Notes: generated by a model from the sequence alone, not told the origin. A stretch of 64,000 bases of DNA from Falsirhodobacter deserti (GCF_004015795.1 NZ_ML137218.1:1206311-1270310); one strand, 5' to 3'. Numbered from the stretch's first letter, positions 52,536-63,491 are shown. Numbers and translations are program-made.

Positions 52536-55493
52536 ATGGCGATGGAAAAGACGTTCAACGCAGCCGAGGCCGAGGCCCGCCTTTCGGCGATGTGGGAAGA
52601 GATGGGGGCGTTCCGCGCCGGTGCCAATGCATCGCGCGAAGAAACCTTCTGCATCATGATTCCCCCGCCCAACGTGACCGGCAGCCTGCACATGGGCCAT
52701 GCCTTCAACAACACGCTTCAGGACATTCTGGTGCGCTGGCACCGGATGCGCGGGTTCGACACGCTTTGGCAGCCGGGCACCGACCATGCCGGCATCGCCA
52801 CGCAGATGGTGGTGGAACGCGAACTGGCCCGCACCCAGCAACCTTCCCGCCGCGAACTGGGCCGCGAGGCGTTTCTGGACAAGGTCTGGGAATGGAAGGA
52901 CAAGTCCGGCGGCACCATCGTTGGCCAGCTGAAGCGCCTCGGCGCATCCTGCGACTGGTCGCGCGAAGCCTTCACGATGTCCGGCAACTTCCCCGAGGCC
53001 GTCGCCAAGGTCTTCGTGGAGATGTATCGCAAGGGCCTGATCTATCGCGGCAAACGTCTCGTCAACTGGGACCCCCATTTCGAAACCGCCATTTCGGACC
53101 TGGAGGTGGAGAACATCGAAACCTCAGGCCACATGTGGCACTTCAAGTACCGCCTGGCGGGGGGCGAAACCTACGAATACGTGGAAAAGGACGAGGACGG
53201 AAACGTCATCCTGCGCGAGGTGCGGGACTACATCTCCATCGCCACCACGCGGCCTGAAACGATGCTGGGCGACGGCGCCGTCGCGGTTCATCCCTCGGAT
53301 AATCGCTATGCTTCCATCGTGGGAAAGATGGTGCACCTGCCGCTGTGCGACCGCCTGATCCCGATCATCGCCGACGAATATCCCGACCCCACTTTCGGAT
53401 CTGGCGCGGTAAAGATTACCGGCGCGCATGACTTCAACGACTATCAGGTGGCAAAGCGCAACGGCCTGCCGATGTATCGCCTGATGGATACCCGCGGCGC
53501 GATGCGCGACGATGGCGCCCCGTATGCCGAGGCGGTGGCGCGTGCACGCGAGATCGCCGCCGGTTCGCCCACCGATGAAACCGAGGTGGACGGCCTGAAC
53601 CTCGTTCCCGCCAAGTATCGCGGTATGGACCGGTTCGAGGCGCGCAAGGCCGTGATCGCCGACATCAACGCCGCCGGCCTCGCCGTGACGGAACTGGTCA
53701 AGTCCATCGACGATGAAACGGGTTCCGAACATCTGACCCGCGTTCCGGTGGTGGAATCCAAACCCATCATGCAGCCCTACGGCGACCGGTCGAAGGTCGT
53801 GATCGAACCGATGCTGACCGACCAGTGGTTCGTGGATACCGACAAAATCGTCGGCCCTGCGCTGGATGCCGTCCGCAATGGCGACACCCAGATCCTGCCG
53901 GAGCGGGACGCCAAGGTGTATTTCCACTGGCTGGAGAACATCGAGCCGTGGTGCATCAGCCGCCAGCTGTGGTGGGGCCACCAGATCCCGGTGTGGTACG
54001 GCCCGCGCCGCATCCCCGAGGAAGAGGGCGTCGCCCCCTTCGACTGGTCCGAAACCGTCTCCTTCTGCGCCGCAACCGAAGAGGAAGCGCGCCAGCAGAT
54101 GCTGGATTACTATGGCGAGTTCGCACTGGTACCCGCCGCCAGCCGCGAAGAGGCCATCGGCAACAGCGCCGAGCAGGTGCCGGGCATCAACGCCGTCAGC
54201 TACTGGCGCGATCCCGACGTGCTGGACACGTGGTTCTCCTCGGGCCTGTGGCCCATCGGAACGCTCGGCTGGCCCGAAGAAACGCCGGAACTGCAGAAGT
54301 ACTTCCCCACCACCACACTGGTGACCGGCTTTGACATCATCTTCTTTTGGGTTGCCCGGATGATGATGATGCAACTGGCCGTGGTGGATCAGGTGCCCTT
54401 CAAGACGGTGTATGTCCACGCCCTTGTCCGCGACGAAAAGGGCAAGAAGATGTCCAAGTCCTTGGGCAACGTCCTCGACCCGCTGGAGCTGATCGACGAA
54501 TACGGCGCCGATGCCGTGCGCTTCACCCTTTCGGCGATGGCCGCGATGGGGCGCGATCTGAAGCTTTCAACCGCCCGCATTGCCGGATACCGCAACTTCG
54601 GAACGAAGCTGTGGAACGCCTGCCGGTTCGCCGAAATGAACGGCGTCTGGGAAGGGCATGCGACACAAACTGCCGCACCGCAGGCCACGGCAACTGTGAA
54701 CCGCTGGATCATCAGCGAAACATCTGCCGTTCTGGCCGAGGTGAACGCGGCCCTGGAGGGCTATCGCTTCGATGTGGCGGCCAATGCGCTTTATTCGTTC
54801 GTCTGGGGCAAGGTGTGCGACTGGTATGTCGAATTCGCCAAGCCGCTGTTCGATGGCGATGCGGCGGACGAAACGCGCCGCACCATGGCCTGGGTTCTGG
54901 ACCAGTGCATGATCCTGCTGCACCCCATCATGCCCTTCGTCACCGAAGAGCTTTGGGGAACCACCGGCACCCGCGCAAAGCCGCTGGTCCACACCGACTG
55001 GCCCGACTTCACCGTGACCGACGCCGAAGCCACGGCAGAGATGACGTGGGTGATCTCGGTGATCGAGGGCGTGCGCTCTGCCCGCGCGCAGGTGCGTGTG
55101 CCGGTCGGGCTGCGGCTTGATGCGCAAGCGATCGGCATGGACGCCGCCGCCCGCGCGGCATGGGACCGGAACGCGGCCCTGATCCAGCGCCTTGCCCGCA
55201 TCGAAAGCCTGACCGAGGCTGCCGACATCCCGAAGGGCGCGATCACCGTCGCGGTGGAAGGGGCCACCTTCGCCATCCCGCTGGAGGGCGTCATCGACAT
55301 CGCGGCTGAAAAGGCGCGTTTGGAAAAGACCCTTCAAAAGCTGGAAAAGGACATGAACGGCCTGCGCGGGCGGCTGAAGAACCCCAAGTTCATCGAATCC
55401 GCCCCGGATGAGGTGGTCGAGGAAGCCCGTGAGAACCTTGCCCTGCAAGAGGCGGAGGCTGCCAAACTTGCCGCCGCCCTCGCCCAGCTTTGA
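52536..55493 (+). CDS. valS: Valyl-tRNA synthetase
   Basis: A 985-residue class I synthetase with an editing domain. The HIGH-type motif is in [12 protein letters not shown] near residue 48, and KMSKS is in [14 protein letters not shown] near residue 640. The C-terminal coiled coil typical of ValS is visible ([21 protein letters not shown], read in parts). The ATG at 52536 has GAAGGGGG upstream. A perfect hairpin follows the gene. Confidence 0.97.
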   Translation: MAMEKTFNAAEAEARLSAMWEEMGAFRAGANASREETFCIMIPPPNVTGSLHMGHAFNNTLQDILVRWHRMRGFDTLWQPGTDHAGIATQMVVERELARTQQPSRRELGREAFLDKVWEWKDKSGGTIVGQLKRLGASCDWSREAFTMSGNFPEAVAKVFVEMYRKGLIYRGKRLVNWDPHFETAISDLEVENIETSGHMWHFKYRLAGGETYEYVEKDEDGNVILREVRDYISIATTRPETMLGDGAVAVHPSDNRYASIVGKMVHLPLCDRLIPIIADEYPDPTFGSGAVKITGAHDFNDYQVAKRNGLPMYRLMDTRGAMRDDGAPYAEAVARAREIAAGSPTDETEVDGLNLVPAKYRGMDRFEARKAVIADINAAGLAVTELVKSIDDETGSEHLTRVPVVESKPIMQPYGDRSKVVIEPMLTDQWFVDTDKIVGPALDAVRNGDTQILPERDAKVYFHWLENIEPWCISRQLWWGHQIPVWYGPRRIPEEEGVAPFDWSETVSFCAATEEEARQQMLDYYGEFALVPAASREEAIGNSAEQVPGINAVSYWRDPDVLDTWFSSGLWPIGTLGWPEETPELQKYFPTTTLVTGFDIIFFWVARMMMMQLAVVDQVPFKTVYVHALVRDEKGKKMSKSLGNVLDPLELIDEYGADAVRFTLSAMAAMGRDLKLSTARIAGYRNFGTKLWNACRFAEMNGVWEGHATQTAAPQATATVNRWIISETSAVLAEVNAALEGYRFDVAANALYSFVWGKVCDWYVEFAKPLFDGDAADETRRTMAWVLDQCMILLHPIMPFVTEELWGTTGTRAKPLVHTDWPDFTVTDAEATAEMTWVISVIEGVRSARAQVRVPVGLRLDAQAIGMDAAARAAWDRNAALIQRLARIESLTEAADIPKGAITVAVEGATFAIPLEGVIDIAAEKARLEKTLQKLEKDMNGLRGRLKNPKFIESAPDEVVEEARENLALQEAEAAKLAAALAQL

Positions 55494-55500
55494 TCCTGCG

Positions 55501-55526
55501 AAAGGCGCCCCCCAGCGGGCGCCTTT
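55501..55526 (+). terminator. Intrinsic terminator after valS
   Basis: AAAGGCGCCC (55501-55510) and GGGCGCCTTT (55517-55526) are perfect 10-base arms around a 6-base loop, starting 7 bases after the valS stop, with the stem itself ending in T bases. It separates valS from the aminotransferase gene. Confidence 0.65.
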
Positions 55527-55549
55527 CCATCACCCCAAGGGTCCCGCCG

Positions 55550-56653
55550 ATGCCGCGCTTTACGCCCCTGATCCGCTCTCTCCCGTCCACCGTGCCTTTC
55601 GTTGGGCCTGAAACGCAGGAGCGTTTGCGCAAGCACCCCTTCGCCGCGCGTCTCGGGGCGAATGAAAGCCGCATAGGCCCGTCGCCCGCCGCGATCGAAG
55701 CGATGGTGCGCGCCACGCAGGACGTCTGGAAATACGGCGATCCCGAAAACCATGACCTGCGCGAGGCGCTGGCGTCGCATCACGGCATCAAACCGTCGAA
55801 CGTCGTGGTGGGCGAAGGGATCGATGGGCTTCTGGGCCTGCTTGTCCGCCTGTTGATCCAGCCGGGCGATGCGGTCGTCACCTCGGAGGGGGCTTATCCC
55901 ACCTTCAACTTTCATGTCACGGGCTTTGGCGGGGCGCTGCACAAGGTGCCCTATGCCGGCAATCACGAGGATCCGCAGGCGTTGGTCGCCCGCGCGGCAG
56001 AGGTGGATGCCAAGCTTCTTTATCTTGCCAATCCCGACAACCCGATGGGCAGCCACCATCCGGCATCGGTTGTGGAACACATGGTCGCTTCCCTGCCCGA
56101 GGGTTGTCTGCTGATCCTGGACGAAGCCTATGTGGAATTGGCGCCGGAAGGCACGATCCCCCGCATCGATGTCGATGATCCGCGCGTCATCCGGATGCGC
56201 ACCTTTTCCAAGGCCTATGGCATGGCCGGTGCACGGATCGGTTATGCCACGGGTGCCGCCCCACTGATCGAGGCGTTCAACAAGGTGCGCAACCATTTCG
56301 GCGTGAACCGCATCGCGCAGACCGGCGCCTTGGCCGCGCTGGCCGACATAGAATGGCTGGCGCATGTACGCGCACAGGTGGAGGCCGGACGGCAGGCGCT
56401 GTCGAAAGCCGCGCGGCAGAACGGGCTGAATCCCCTGCCCTCGGCGACCAATTTCGTTACGATGGATTGCGGTGCGGATGGTGCCTTCGCCCGGCGCGTT
56501 CTGCAGGAACTGATCGAACGAGGCATCTTTGTGCGGATGCCTTTCACGGCCCCGCAGGACCGCTGCATCCGCGTCAGCATCGGCCTGCCGGAGGACCACG
56601 ATCTGTTTGCAGCCGCCCTTCCGGCCGCGCTGGCCGCCGCGCGTCAGCCCTGA
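55550..56653 (+). CDS. PLP-dependent aminotransferase, HisC-like
   Basis: A 367-residue fold-type I class I/II aminotransferase most like histidinol-phosphate aminotransferases. The PLP lysine is in TFSKAYGMAGARIGYA, near residue 225, with LANPDNPMG and LILDEAYVE upstream. It has no his genes nearby, so a second HisC or an aromatic aminotransferase are both possible. Its 3' end overlaps the convergent DUF4177 gene by 10 bases. Confidence 0.85.
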   Translation: MPRFTPLIRSLPSTVPFVGPETQERLRKHPFAARLGANESRIGPSPAAIEAMVRATQDVWKYGDPENHDLREALASHHGIKPSNVVVGEGIDGLLGLLVRLLIQPGDAVVTSEGAYPTFNFHVTGFGGALHKVPYAGNHEDPQALVARAAEVDAKLLYLANPDNPMGSHHPASVVEHMVASLPEGCLLILDEAYVELAPEGTIPRIDVDDPRVIRMRTFSKAYGMAGARIGYATGAAPLIEAFNKVRNHFGVNRIAQTGALAALADIEWLAHVRAQVEAGRQALSKAARQNGLNPLPSATNFVTMDCGADGAFARRVLQELIERGIFVRMPFTAPQDRCIRVSIGLPEDHDLFAAALPAALAAARQP

Positions 56654-56988
56654 CGCGCCGGCCCGATCGGGCGTGGCGCCCCTTCAGGCGGATTGGCGAC
56701 GGTCAACGCGGGCCCGTTGGCAGCCGCATGTTCGGCAATGGCCGGCGCATGATCGGAAACCGGGCGGCGGAACACCAGAACATGCTGAACAGTGACCGTG
56801 CGTCGCATCCAGCCGCTCTTATCCTCGGCCGGCAGGCTCTCGGCGCGCACATATTCCCAGCCGTCGCGTCCCATGCGGTTCATCACGCCCGCCAGTGCCA
56901 GAGAAAAGCGCTCTGCAGCACTGCGCACGCCGCGCGCTTTCTCGCCCTTCGCCGGTGCGGGAATGACCTGGTATTCAAAGCGCGTCAT
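56644..56988 (-). CDS. DUF4177 domain protein
   Basis: A 114-residue protein with a DUF4177 core at about residues 3-74: FEYQVIPAP at the start, then NRMGRDGWEYVRAE and VLVFRR. The remaining 40 residues are Ala/Pro-rich and probably disordered. It has a GAGGAGA ribosome site. It is downstream of aroG on the same strand, separated by a strong hairpin. Function is unknown. Confidence 0.8.
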   Translation of the reverse strand: MTRFEYQVIPAPAKGEKARGVRSAAERFSLALAGVMNRMGRDGWEYVRAESLPAEDKSGWMRRTVTVQHVLVFRRPVSDHAPAIAEHAAANGPALTVANPPEGAPRPIGPARQG

Positions 56989-57021
56989 GGGTGTCTCCTC
57001 GTGGCCCTATGGGGGCAAATA

Positions 57022-57055
57022 GCCCTGCGCGCGGCCAAAGCCAAGCGCGCAGGGC
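57022..57055 (-). terminator. Strong hairpin downstream of the DAHP synthase gene
   Basis: GCCCTGCGCGC (57022-57032) and GCGCGCAGGGC (57045-57055) are perfect 11-base arms around 12 bases that can pair again as GGC/GCC. It begins 13 bases after the aroG stop on the minus strand. The following TATTTG is only a weak T-run. Confidence 0.5.
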
Positions 57056-57067
57056 GTCACGGGCCGG

Positions 57068-58438
57068 TTACAGGGCAACGCGGCGCATCGCCTCGCGCTG
57101 GGCCGACAGTTCTTCGGAAACAAGGAAGGCCAGTTCCAGCGATTGGCTGGCGTTCAGGCGCGGATCGCAGGCAGTGTGGTAGCGATCCGACAGATCCTCA
57201 TCCGTGACGGCGCGCAGGCCGCCGGTGCATTCGGTCACATCCTGCCCCGTCATCTCGAAATGGACGCCGCCGGGGACGGTGCCTTCAGCGCGGTGAATGG
57301 CGAAGAAGTCCTTCACCTCGGCCAGCACGTTGTCGAAAGGCCGCGTCTTGTAGCCCGAGGCAGACTTGATGGTGTTGCCATGCATCGGATCGCAGGACCA
57401 GACAACGTTCGCCCCTTCTTCCTGCACGGCCTTGATCAGGCGCGGAAGGTGGTCCCCCACGTTGCCCGCACCGAAGCGCGCGATCAGGGTCAGGCGGCCA
57501 GCCTCGTTTTCGGGGTTCAGCTTGGCCATCAGGACCTTCAGATCCTCTGCCGTGGTGGACGGGCCGCATTTCAGGCCGATCGGGTTGATCCCGCCGCGGC
57601 AGAATTCCACATGCGCCCCATCGGGCTGGCGCGTGCGGTCACCGATCCAGATCATGTGGCCCGAACCCGCAACCGGATTGCCCGAGATCGAGTCCACCCG
57701 GCAAAGTGCTTCCTCATATTCCAGAAGCAATGCTTCGTGGCTGGTATAGAATTCCACAGAGGACAGCGTATGCGCCGTATCGGCATTGACGCCCGCAGCC
57801 GTCATGAAGTCCAGCGCATCGGCGATGCGGTTGGACACCTCGCGGTAACGTTCGGCCTTGTCATGTTCGGCAAAGCCCAACGTCCAGGAATGAACGCGGT
57901 GGATATCGGCGAAGCCGCCGGTCGAAAATGCGCGCAGCAGGTTCAACGTGGCCGCAGCCTGAGTATAAGCCTGCAGCATCCGCTTGGGATCGGGCACCCG
58001 CGCCTCGGCCGTGAAGTCGAAGCCGTTGATGATGTCGCCGCGATAGGACGGAAGCTCCTGCCCGCCCACAACCTCGGTCGGGGCAGAACGCGGCTTGGCG
58101 AACTGACCGGCCATGCGGCCCACTTTCACCACCGGCACCTTCGCGCCATATGTCAGCACGACGGCCATCTGCAGCATCACGCGGAAGGTGTCGCGGATAT
58201 TGTCGGCACGAAACTGCGCAAACGCCTCGGCACAGTCGCCACCCTGCAGCAGGAACGCCTTGCCGGCGGCAACATCGGCCAGCTGCGCCTTCAGGCGCCG
58301 CGCCTCGCCGGCGAAGACCAGGGGCGGATAAGCGGCAAGCTGGCCTTCAACCGCCGTCAGGGCGGTCTGGTCGGGATAGTCCGGCATCTGGATGCGCGGC
58401 TTTGCGCGCCAGTCGGATTTCGTCCAGCCTTTGTTCAT
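57068..58438 (-). CDS. aroG: 3-deoxy-7-phosphoheptulonate synthase, class II
   Basis: A 456-residue class II (plant-type) DAHP synthase that joins phosphoenolpyruvate and erythrose-4-phosphate at the entry of the shikimate pathway. Motifs include [12 protein letters not shown] near residue 62, [24 protein letters not shown] and [10 protein letters not shown]. Length agrees with the bacterial class II family. It is followed by a strong hairpin and is divergent from the ABC-F gene. Confidence 0.95.
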   Translation of the reverse strand: MNKGWTKSDWRAKPRIQMPDYPDQTALTAVEGQLAAYPPLVFAGEARRLKAQLADVAAGKAFLLQGGDCAEAFAQFRADNIRDTFRVMLQMAVVLTYGAKVPVVKVGRMAGQFAKPRSAPTEVVGGQELPSYRGDIINGFDFTAEARVPDPKRMLQAYTQAAATLNLLRAFSTGGFADIHRVHSWTLGFAEHDKAERYREVSNRIADALDFMTAAGVNADTAHTLSSVEFYTSHEALLLEYEEALCRVDSISGNPVAGSGHMIWIGDRTRQPDGAHVEFCRGGINPIGLKCGPSTTAEDLKVLMAKLNPENEAGRLTLIARFGAGNVGDHLPRLIKAVQEEGANVVWSCDPMHGNTIKSASGYKTRPFDNVLAEVKDFFAIHRAEGTVPGGVHFEMTGQDVTECTGGLRAVTDEDLSDRYHTACDPRLNASQSLELAFLVSEELSAQREAMRRVAL

Positions 58439-58544
58439 CTTGCCTCTCCACCACGTCGCGGGTTGAGCCCGCTATAGATCAGATCGGCACGGAATGCCAA
58501 TGCCGGACGTTGACGGCGGGCGCCGCATGGGGCAAGCCTCGTTC

Positions 58545-60377
58545 ATGCTGCGTATCTCCGACATAACATATTCGATCGAAGGCCGACCGCTTTTCGAAAA
58601 CGCCTCGGCCACCATCCCGACCGGCCACAAGGTCGGCCTTGTCGGGCGCAACGGCGCGGGCAAGACGACGCTGTTCCGCCTGATCAAGGGCGAACTGGCA
58701 CTTGAAGGGGGCGAGATTTCGCTTCCGACCCGTGCCCGCATCGGGGGCGTCGCGCAGGAGGTTCCGTCCTCCTCCACCTCGCTTCTGGATACGGTGCTGG
58801 CCGCCGACACCGAACGCGCCGCCCTTCTGGCCGAGGCGGAGACGGCAACCGATGCCAGCCGGATCGCCGAGGTGCAGACCCGTCTGGCCGATATCGATGC
58901 ATGGTCGGCCGAAGGGCGCGCGTCGTCCATCCTGAAGGGGCTTGGCTTCGATGCAGAGGCGCAGCTTCGCCCATGCTCCGACTTCTCGGGTGGCTGGCGG
59001 ATGCGCGTGGCACTGGCCGGCGTTTTGTTCGCCCAGCCCGATCTGCTACTACTGGACGAACCGACCAACTATCTGGATCTTGAAGGTGCGCTTTGGCTGG
59101 AAAGCTATCTTCAGAAGTATCCTCATACTGTCCTGATCATCTCGCACGACCGGGGGCTGCTGAACCGCGCGGTACAGGGCATCCTGCATCTCGACTCGAA
59201 GAAGCTGACCTATTGGACTGGTCCGTATGACCAATTCGCCCGCCAGATGGCCGAACGACGTGCCGTTCTGGCTGCCGAGGCGAAGAAGCAGGAAGCCCGC
59301 CGCGCCCATTTGCAAAGCTTCGTGGATCGCTTCAAGGCGAAAGCCTCCAAGGCCGTTCAGGCCCAGTCCCGCGTGAAGATGCTGGAAAAGATGGAGACGA
59401 TCACGCCCCCCGAGGAGGCAAAGAAGCAGGTCTTCACCTTCCCCGAACCCGAAGAGCTTTCACCGCCGATCATCAACCTTGACGGTGCTTCGGTCGGGTA
59501 TGACGGCAAGCCGGTTCTGCGCCGCCTCAGCCTGCGGATCGACCAGGATGACCGCATCGCGCTTCTGGGCCGCAACGGCGAAGGAAAATCCACACTTTCC
59601 AAGCTTCTGGCGGGTAAACTTCAGGCGCTGGATGGGCGGATGACGCGGTCATCCAAGCTGCGGATCGGTTATTTTGCCCAGCATCAGGTGGATGAGCTGT
59701 TCGTGGATGAAACGCCGCTGCAGCACCTGCAGCGGATGCGTCCCGCCGAAGGGCAGCCCCGCCTTCGCGCACGGCTGGCTGGTTTCGGACTGATGGCAGA
59801 TCAGGCGGAAACCGCTGTCGGTCGGCTTTCCGGCGGACAAAAGGCGCGCCTGTCGCTGCTGCTGGCCACGCTGGACGCACCGCATCTGCTGATCCTTGAC
59901 GAACCGACCAACCACCTTGACATGGAAAGCCGCGAAGCCCTGACCGAGGCGCTGAACAGCTATTCCGGTGCGGTGGTTCTGGTCAGCCACGACATGCACC
60001 TTCTGTCGCTGGTGGCCGACCGGCTTTGGCTGGTGAAGGACGGCGCAGTGTCCGCCTTCGATCAGGATCTGGAGGCTTATCGCCGCCTTTTGCTGACCGG
60101 GGACGAACCCGCAGCGCCACCCAAGCCGGAAAAGAAGAAGGTCAACCGCGAGGATTTGACCGCCCTCCGCTCCGAAGTCCGCAAATGCGAGGAGCGAGTC
60201 ACGAAGCTGAACGACATGCGCGAAAAGCTGGCTGTGAAACTGTCTGATCCCGCGCTGTATGAACGCCCCGACGAAGCTGCCGTGTGGCAAAAGAAATATG
60301 CCGAGGTGATGGAAGGTCTGGACCGGGCCGAAGATCTTTGGCTGCGGGCGCAGGAACGTCTGGAGGCGGCCGGCTGA
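58545..60377 (+). CDS. ABC-F family ATPase (Uup/YheS type)
   Basis: A 610-residue soluble tandem ATPase without membrane segments. The first cassette has GRNGAGKTT near residue 32, a degenerate signature FSGGW and DEPTNYLD; the second has GRNGEGKST near residue 345, LSGGQ and DEPTNHLD. A charged inter-domain linker and a C-terminal coiled coil (about residues 535-608) are present. ABC-F proteins act on ribosomes. The start at 58545 opens the conserved N-terminus; ATG 18 bases earlier is an alternative. It is followed by the retropepsin gene. Confidence 0.92.
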   Translation: MLRISDITYSIEGRPLFENASATIPTGHKVGLVGRNGAGKTTLFRLIKGELALEGGEISLPTRARIGGVAQEVPSSSTSLLDTVLAADTERAALLAEAETATDASRIAEVQTRLADIDAWSAEGRASSILKGLGFDAEAQLRPCSDFSGGWRMRVALAGVLFAQPDLLLLDEPTNYLDLEGALWLESYLQKYPHTVLIISHDRGLLNRAVQGILHLDSKKLTYWTGPYDQFARQMAERRAVLAAEAKKQEARRAHLQSFVDRFKAKASKAVQAQSRVKMLEKMETITPPEEAKKQVFTFPEPEELSPPIINLDGASVGYDGKPVLRRLSLRIDQDDRIALLGRNGEGKSTLSKLLAGKLQALDGRMTRSSKLRIGYFAQHQVDELFVDETPLQHLQRMRPAEGQPRLRARLAGFGLMADQAETAVGRLSGGQKARLSLLLATLDAPHLLILDEPTNHLDMESREALTEALNSYSGAVVLVSHDMHLLSLVADRLWLVKDGAVSAFDQDLEAYRRLLLTGDEPAAPPKPEKKKVNREDLTALRSEVRKCEERVTKLNDMREKLAVKLSDPALYERPDEAAVWQKKYAEVMEGLDRAEDLWLRAQERLEAAG

Positions 60378-60396
60378 GCCGCCTATATCCTTGGCC

Positions 60397-60972
60397 ATGG
60401 AAGCATTCGACATTGGCCGGCTTGGGTATCTTGTTCTGCTGCTGGCATTTGTCGGCAGCTGGATCTTCGTGGAGTTTCGCAGCCGCATGGGGGCCGCTTT
60501 GCGCATCGCGGCGGCCTGGGGCCTGATCTTTCTGGCCGTTGCCGCAGGCTATGGCCTTTGGAACGAAATGGGGCCGACCCTTGCCCCCCAGCAGCAGGTT
60601 GGCGAGGGCGGCGAGATTGCGATCCCGCGCGCGCCGGACGGGCATTACTACGTCACCCTGACAGTTGAAGGGCGCGACATCCGCTTTCTTGCCGATACCG
60701 GCGCCAGCCAGGTTGTCCTCTCCGCCCGCGACGCCAAAAGGCTGGGGATCGAGCCGGACGCGCTGGATTATCTTGGCACCGCCTATACCGCCAACGGCCC
60801 CGTCCGAACCGCGCGGGTGGAGTTACAGGACGTCCGCCTTGGCCCGTTCACCGATCCGCGCCTTCCCGCTTTCGTCAATTCCGGAGAGATGGACGGATCG
60901 CTTCTGGGGATGAGTTATCTTGGCCGGTTCGATATCAGCATCGCGGGTGACCGCATGATCCTGAGCCGTTAA
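60397..60972 (+). CDS. Membrane-anchored retropepsin-like aspartic protease (TIGR02281 family)
   Basis: A 191-residue protein with two N-terminal membrane helices (about residues 9-27 and 36-53) and a single retropepsin domain at about 80-190. The catalytic motif is LADTGAS near residue 102, and the later GMSYLGRF is typical. Such single-domain proteases act as dimers; the natural substrate is unknown in most bacteria. It starts 19 bases after the ABC-F stop. Its TAA shares TTAA with the stop of the convergent GNAT gene. Confidence 0.85.
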   Translation: MEAFDIGRLGYLVLLLAFVGSWIFVEFRSRMGAALRIAAAWGLIFLAVAAGYGLWNEMGPTLAPQQQVGEGGEIAIPRAPDGHYYVTLTVEGRDIRFLADTGASQVVLSARDAKRLGIEPDALDYLGTAYTANGPVRTARVELQDVRLGPFTDPRLPAFVNSGEMDGSLLGMSYLGRFDISIAGDRMILSR

Positions 60973-61430
60973 AGCGCCGCAAAGGCTTGCGGGTAAAAGA
61001 TACGTCCCGTGGCCGGTATTTCCGCCTGCGGCTTCACCATGAAGAAGGGTCCTGCAAAGGCGCAGGCATATCCGGTGGCAAGATCGGTGCTGAACCCGAA
61101 GCGGGAATAGTATGCCGGATCCCCCAGCACGAAGATCGCGTCGCATCCTGTGTCGATGGCCTCGATCAGGGCGGCGCCGATACCCTGCCGCTGCCACATC
61201 GGTGCAACAGCCAGCGGTGCAAGCGCGCAGGCCGAAAATGGCGCATCAAGGTGCGAAAGCATCAGGTACCCGACAATCTCGCCCTCCACCTCGGCCACCA
61301 ACGCCTGTGCCACGGCGCCGTCACGGCGCAAGGCAGCCACCAGATCCGCTTCATCCGGCCGCCCGAAAGCGTCGATCAGAAGTTTACGGATTTTCCGGTC
61401 GTCCTCAGAAGCTTCCGGGCGGATCTTCAT
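60969..61430 (-). CDS. GNAT family N-acetyltransferase
   Basis: A 153-residue acetyltransferase of the YhbS-like type. Acetyl-CoA-binding motif A is LAVAPMWQRQGIGAALI at about residues 80-96, followed by the VLGDPAYYSRFGF motif. The substrate is unknown. Its start overlaps the holC stop as ATGA, so it is the third gene of pepA-holC-GNAT. Confidence 0.87.
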   Translation of the reverse strand: MKIRPEASEDDRKIRKLLIDAFGRPDEADLVAALRRDGAVAQALVAEVEGEIVGYLMLSHLDAPFSACALAPLAVAPMWQRQGIGAALIEAIDTGCDAIFVLGDPAYYSRFGFSTDLATGYACAFAGPFFMVKPQAEIPATGRIFYPQAFAAL

Positions 61431-61888
61431 TCGGCACCCGAACGTTCTGCCTTCTTTTCCCACCGGCCCGATTCCTCGGACCAATATTGTGCGGTGACGC
61501 CCGCCTGTACCACGGCGCGCCACTGATCGCGTGCGCGGGCCAGCGCGATATTGTCAATCCCGTCGAACAGCACCCACAGGCGATCAAGCGGCGCCGCTTC
61601 CTCGGGCGTGAAGTCGGCACTGCCCGCGACCATCAGGCAGTTGGCACCGTTGCCGATCGGCCCCTGACCCAGCAGCACCGGCTGGTCGGCATCATGGGGC
61701 CCGCCTTCGCGCCCGTGGGGAAGGAAACTGTCATCCTGCGATGTCCAAAGTGCCTCATCCAGCCGGTCCAGCGTTCCGGGATCGCCGCGAAGCATCACGC
61801 GCCAGCCTGTGGCCAGCGCGCGCGACAGCAAGGTGAAGGCCGTCTGCTCCACCGTGGAGTGGGTGAGGTGATAAAACATCACCGGCAC
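61427..61888 (-). CDS. holC: DNA polymerase III chi subunit
   Basis: A 153-residue HolC protein, which links the clamp loader to single-strand DNA-binding protein. It begins with VMFYHLTHSTVEQTAFTLL and has the LWTSQDDSFLPHG segment characteristic of chi. The GTG start at 61888 has GAGGG upstream and lies 3 bases from the pepA stop. The pepA-holC pairing is widely conserved in proteobacteria. Confidence 0.92.
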   Translation of the reverse strand: MPVMFYHLTHSTVEQTAFTLLSRALATGWRVMLRGDPGTLDRLDEALWTSQDDSFLPHGREGGPHDADQPVLLGQGPIGNGANCLMVAGSADFTPEEAAPLDRLWVLFDGIDNIALARARDQWRAVVQAGVTAQYWSEESGRWEKKAERSGAE

Positions 61889-61891
61889 CGA

Positions 61892-63361
61892 TCAGCCCTC
61901 GAAGCGGTCGCGGATCAGGCGGTTCAGCGCCAGAACGCCCCAGCCGGTCGCACCTTTCGGGCCGAATGCCCAGTCCCCCTTCAAAGCGGCGGTGCCGGCG
62001 ATATCAAGGTGGATCCACGGCACCTCGTCCTTGACGAACCGCTTGAGGAACTGCGCGGCGACGAGGGAACTGCCGGCGCGCCCACCGCCCACATTGCGCA
62101 TATCGGCCACACGCGATTTCAGCGCCGCGTCATAGGCGTCCCCCATCGGCAGGCGCCATGCGCCCTCGCCCTCGGCCTTGGCGGCGGCAAGGAACGCCTC
62201 GCACAGCGCGTCATCATTCGAAAACACGCCGGTGTTTTCAAAGCCAAGCGCCACGATAACAGCGCCGGTCAGCGTCGCAAGATCGATCATGGCGACAGGC
62301 TGGAAGCGTTCCTGAGCATACCAAAGCACATCGGCCAGCAACAGGCGGCCTTCGGCATCGGTGTTGATCACCTCGATCGTGTCCCCCTTCATGGAGGTGA
62401 CAACGTCGCCCGGACGTTGCGCCCGGCTGCCGGGCATGTTTTCCACCAGCCCCACAAGGCCCACGACATTGGCCTTGGCCTTGCGAAGCGCCAGCGTGCG
62501 CATCACGCCCGCAACGGTGCCCGCGCCGCCCATGTCCATGGTCATGTCTTCCATGCCCGCCGCAGGCTTGATCGAGATGCCGCCCGTGTCGAACACCACG
62601 CCCTTGCCCACAAGCGCCAGCGGGGCTTCTTCCCCCCCGCCGTTCCAGTGCATCACCACGACCTTGGTCGGCGAGGCAGAGCCCATTCCCACCCCCAGAA
62701 GCGCGCCCATGCCAAGTTCGGCAAGCTGCTCCTCCTCAAGGATCTCCACCTCCAGCCCCAGTTCCTGCATGGCGGCAAGACGGGCGGCGAAGTCGTCGGT
62801 GGTCAGGATGTTGGCAGGTTCATTGACCAGATCGCGGGTAAAGAAGATGCCTTCGGCCAATGCGGCAAGCGGCGCAGCCTCGGCGGCGACCGCCTCGGGC
62901 CCGTTCACCATCAGCGTCACGGCCCCGAACTCCTCACCCTTGGTGGTTTTGCGGTCGATGAACTGATAGGCCCGCAGGGCGAGCCCGAAGGAAAGTTCGG
63001 CGGCACGCGTCACCGCATCGGCCAGCACCAGCGCCCCATCGCGGCCAAGCGAGCGGCCGATCAGCGCACCTGCCTTGCGGGCGGCAGTGATATCGTCCTT
63101 GCGGTCCAGCCGGATCACCTGAAGCGCCGAAGCGGCAAGCCCGGCGGGAAAGGCAAGCTCCAGCCCCTCACCCGGTTTCAGCCGCGCGAAAGCATCGGAT
63201 GCGGCAACGCGCTTCAGCGCACCGCGGGTCAGCCGATCCACCCGCCGCGCGGCGATGCCCATCTTGCCGTCGCCCCCAAGAAACGCAATCACGCGGCCCG
63301 GTGCGTCGGCGATGCTCTCGACATCCGTGTCGACAAATTGGATGGTCACGGGGGTTGTCAT
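61892..63361 (-). CDS. pepA: Leucyl aminopeptidase
   Basis: A 489-residue M17 aminopeptidase that removes N-terminal amino acids with two metal ions. The family signature NTDAEGRLLL is present near residue 335, along with VGKGVVFDTGGISIK (metal-binding Lys and Asp) and MDMGGAG. The start at 63361 is chosen because GGAG upstream is correctly spaced; two in-frame ATGs lie just before it. It is divergent from lptF across about 130 bases. Confidence 0.95.
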   Translation of the reverse strand: MTTPVTIQFVDTDVESIADAPGRVIAFLGGDGKMGIAARRVDRLTRGALKRVAASDAFARLKPGEGLELAFPAGLAASALQVIRLDRKDDITAARKAGALIGRSLGRDGALVLADAVTRAAELSFGLALRAYQFIDRKTTKGEEFGAVTLMVNGPEAVAAEAAPLAALAEGIFFTRDLVNEPANILTTDDFAARLAAMQELGLEVEILEEEQLAELGMGALLGVGMGSASPTKVVVMHWNGGGEEAPLALVGKGVVFDTGGISIKPAAGMEDMTMDMGGAGTVAGVMRTLALRKAKANVVGLVGLVENMPGSRAQRPGDVVTSMKGDTIEVINTDAEGRLLLADVLWYAQERFQPVAMIDLATLTGAVIVALGFENTGVFSNDDALCEAFLAAAKAEGEGAWRLPMGDAYDAALKSRVADMRNVGGGRAGSSLVAAQFLKRFVKDEVPWIHLDIAGTAALKGDWAFGPKGATGWGVLALNRLIRDRFEG

Positions 63362-63491
63362 CGGCATCTCCATCGAAGGCAAGGTTCCGCGTGACCGTAT
63401 CCCGAGGTCGGGAAGATGGCCAGATACCAGTTTTCCCCACCGCGCGATTGGGGTAGCGTGCCGGAAAACAGCAAGAAGCATGAGGGCAGCC

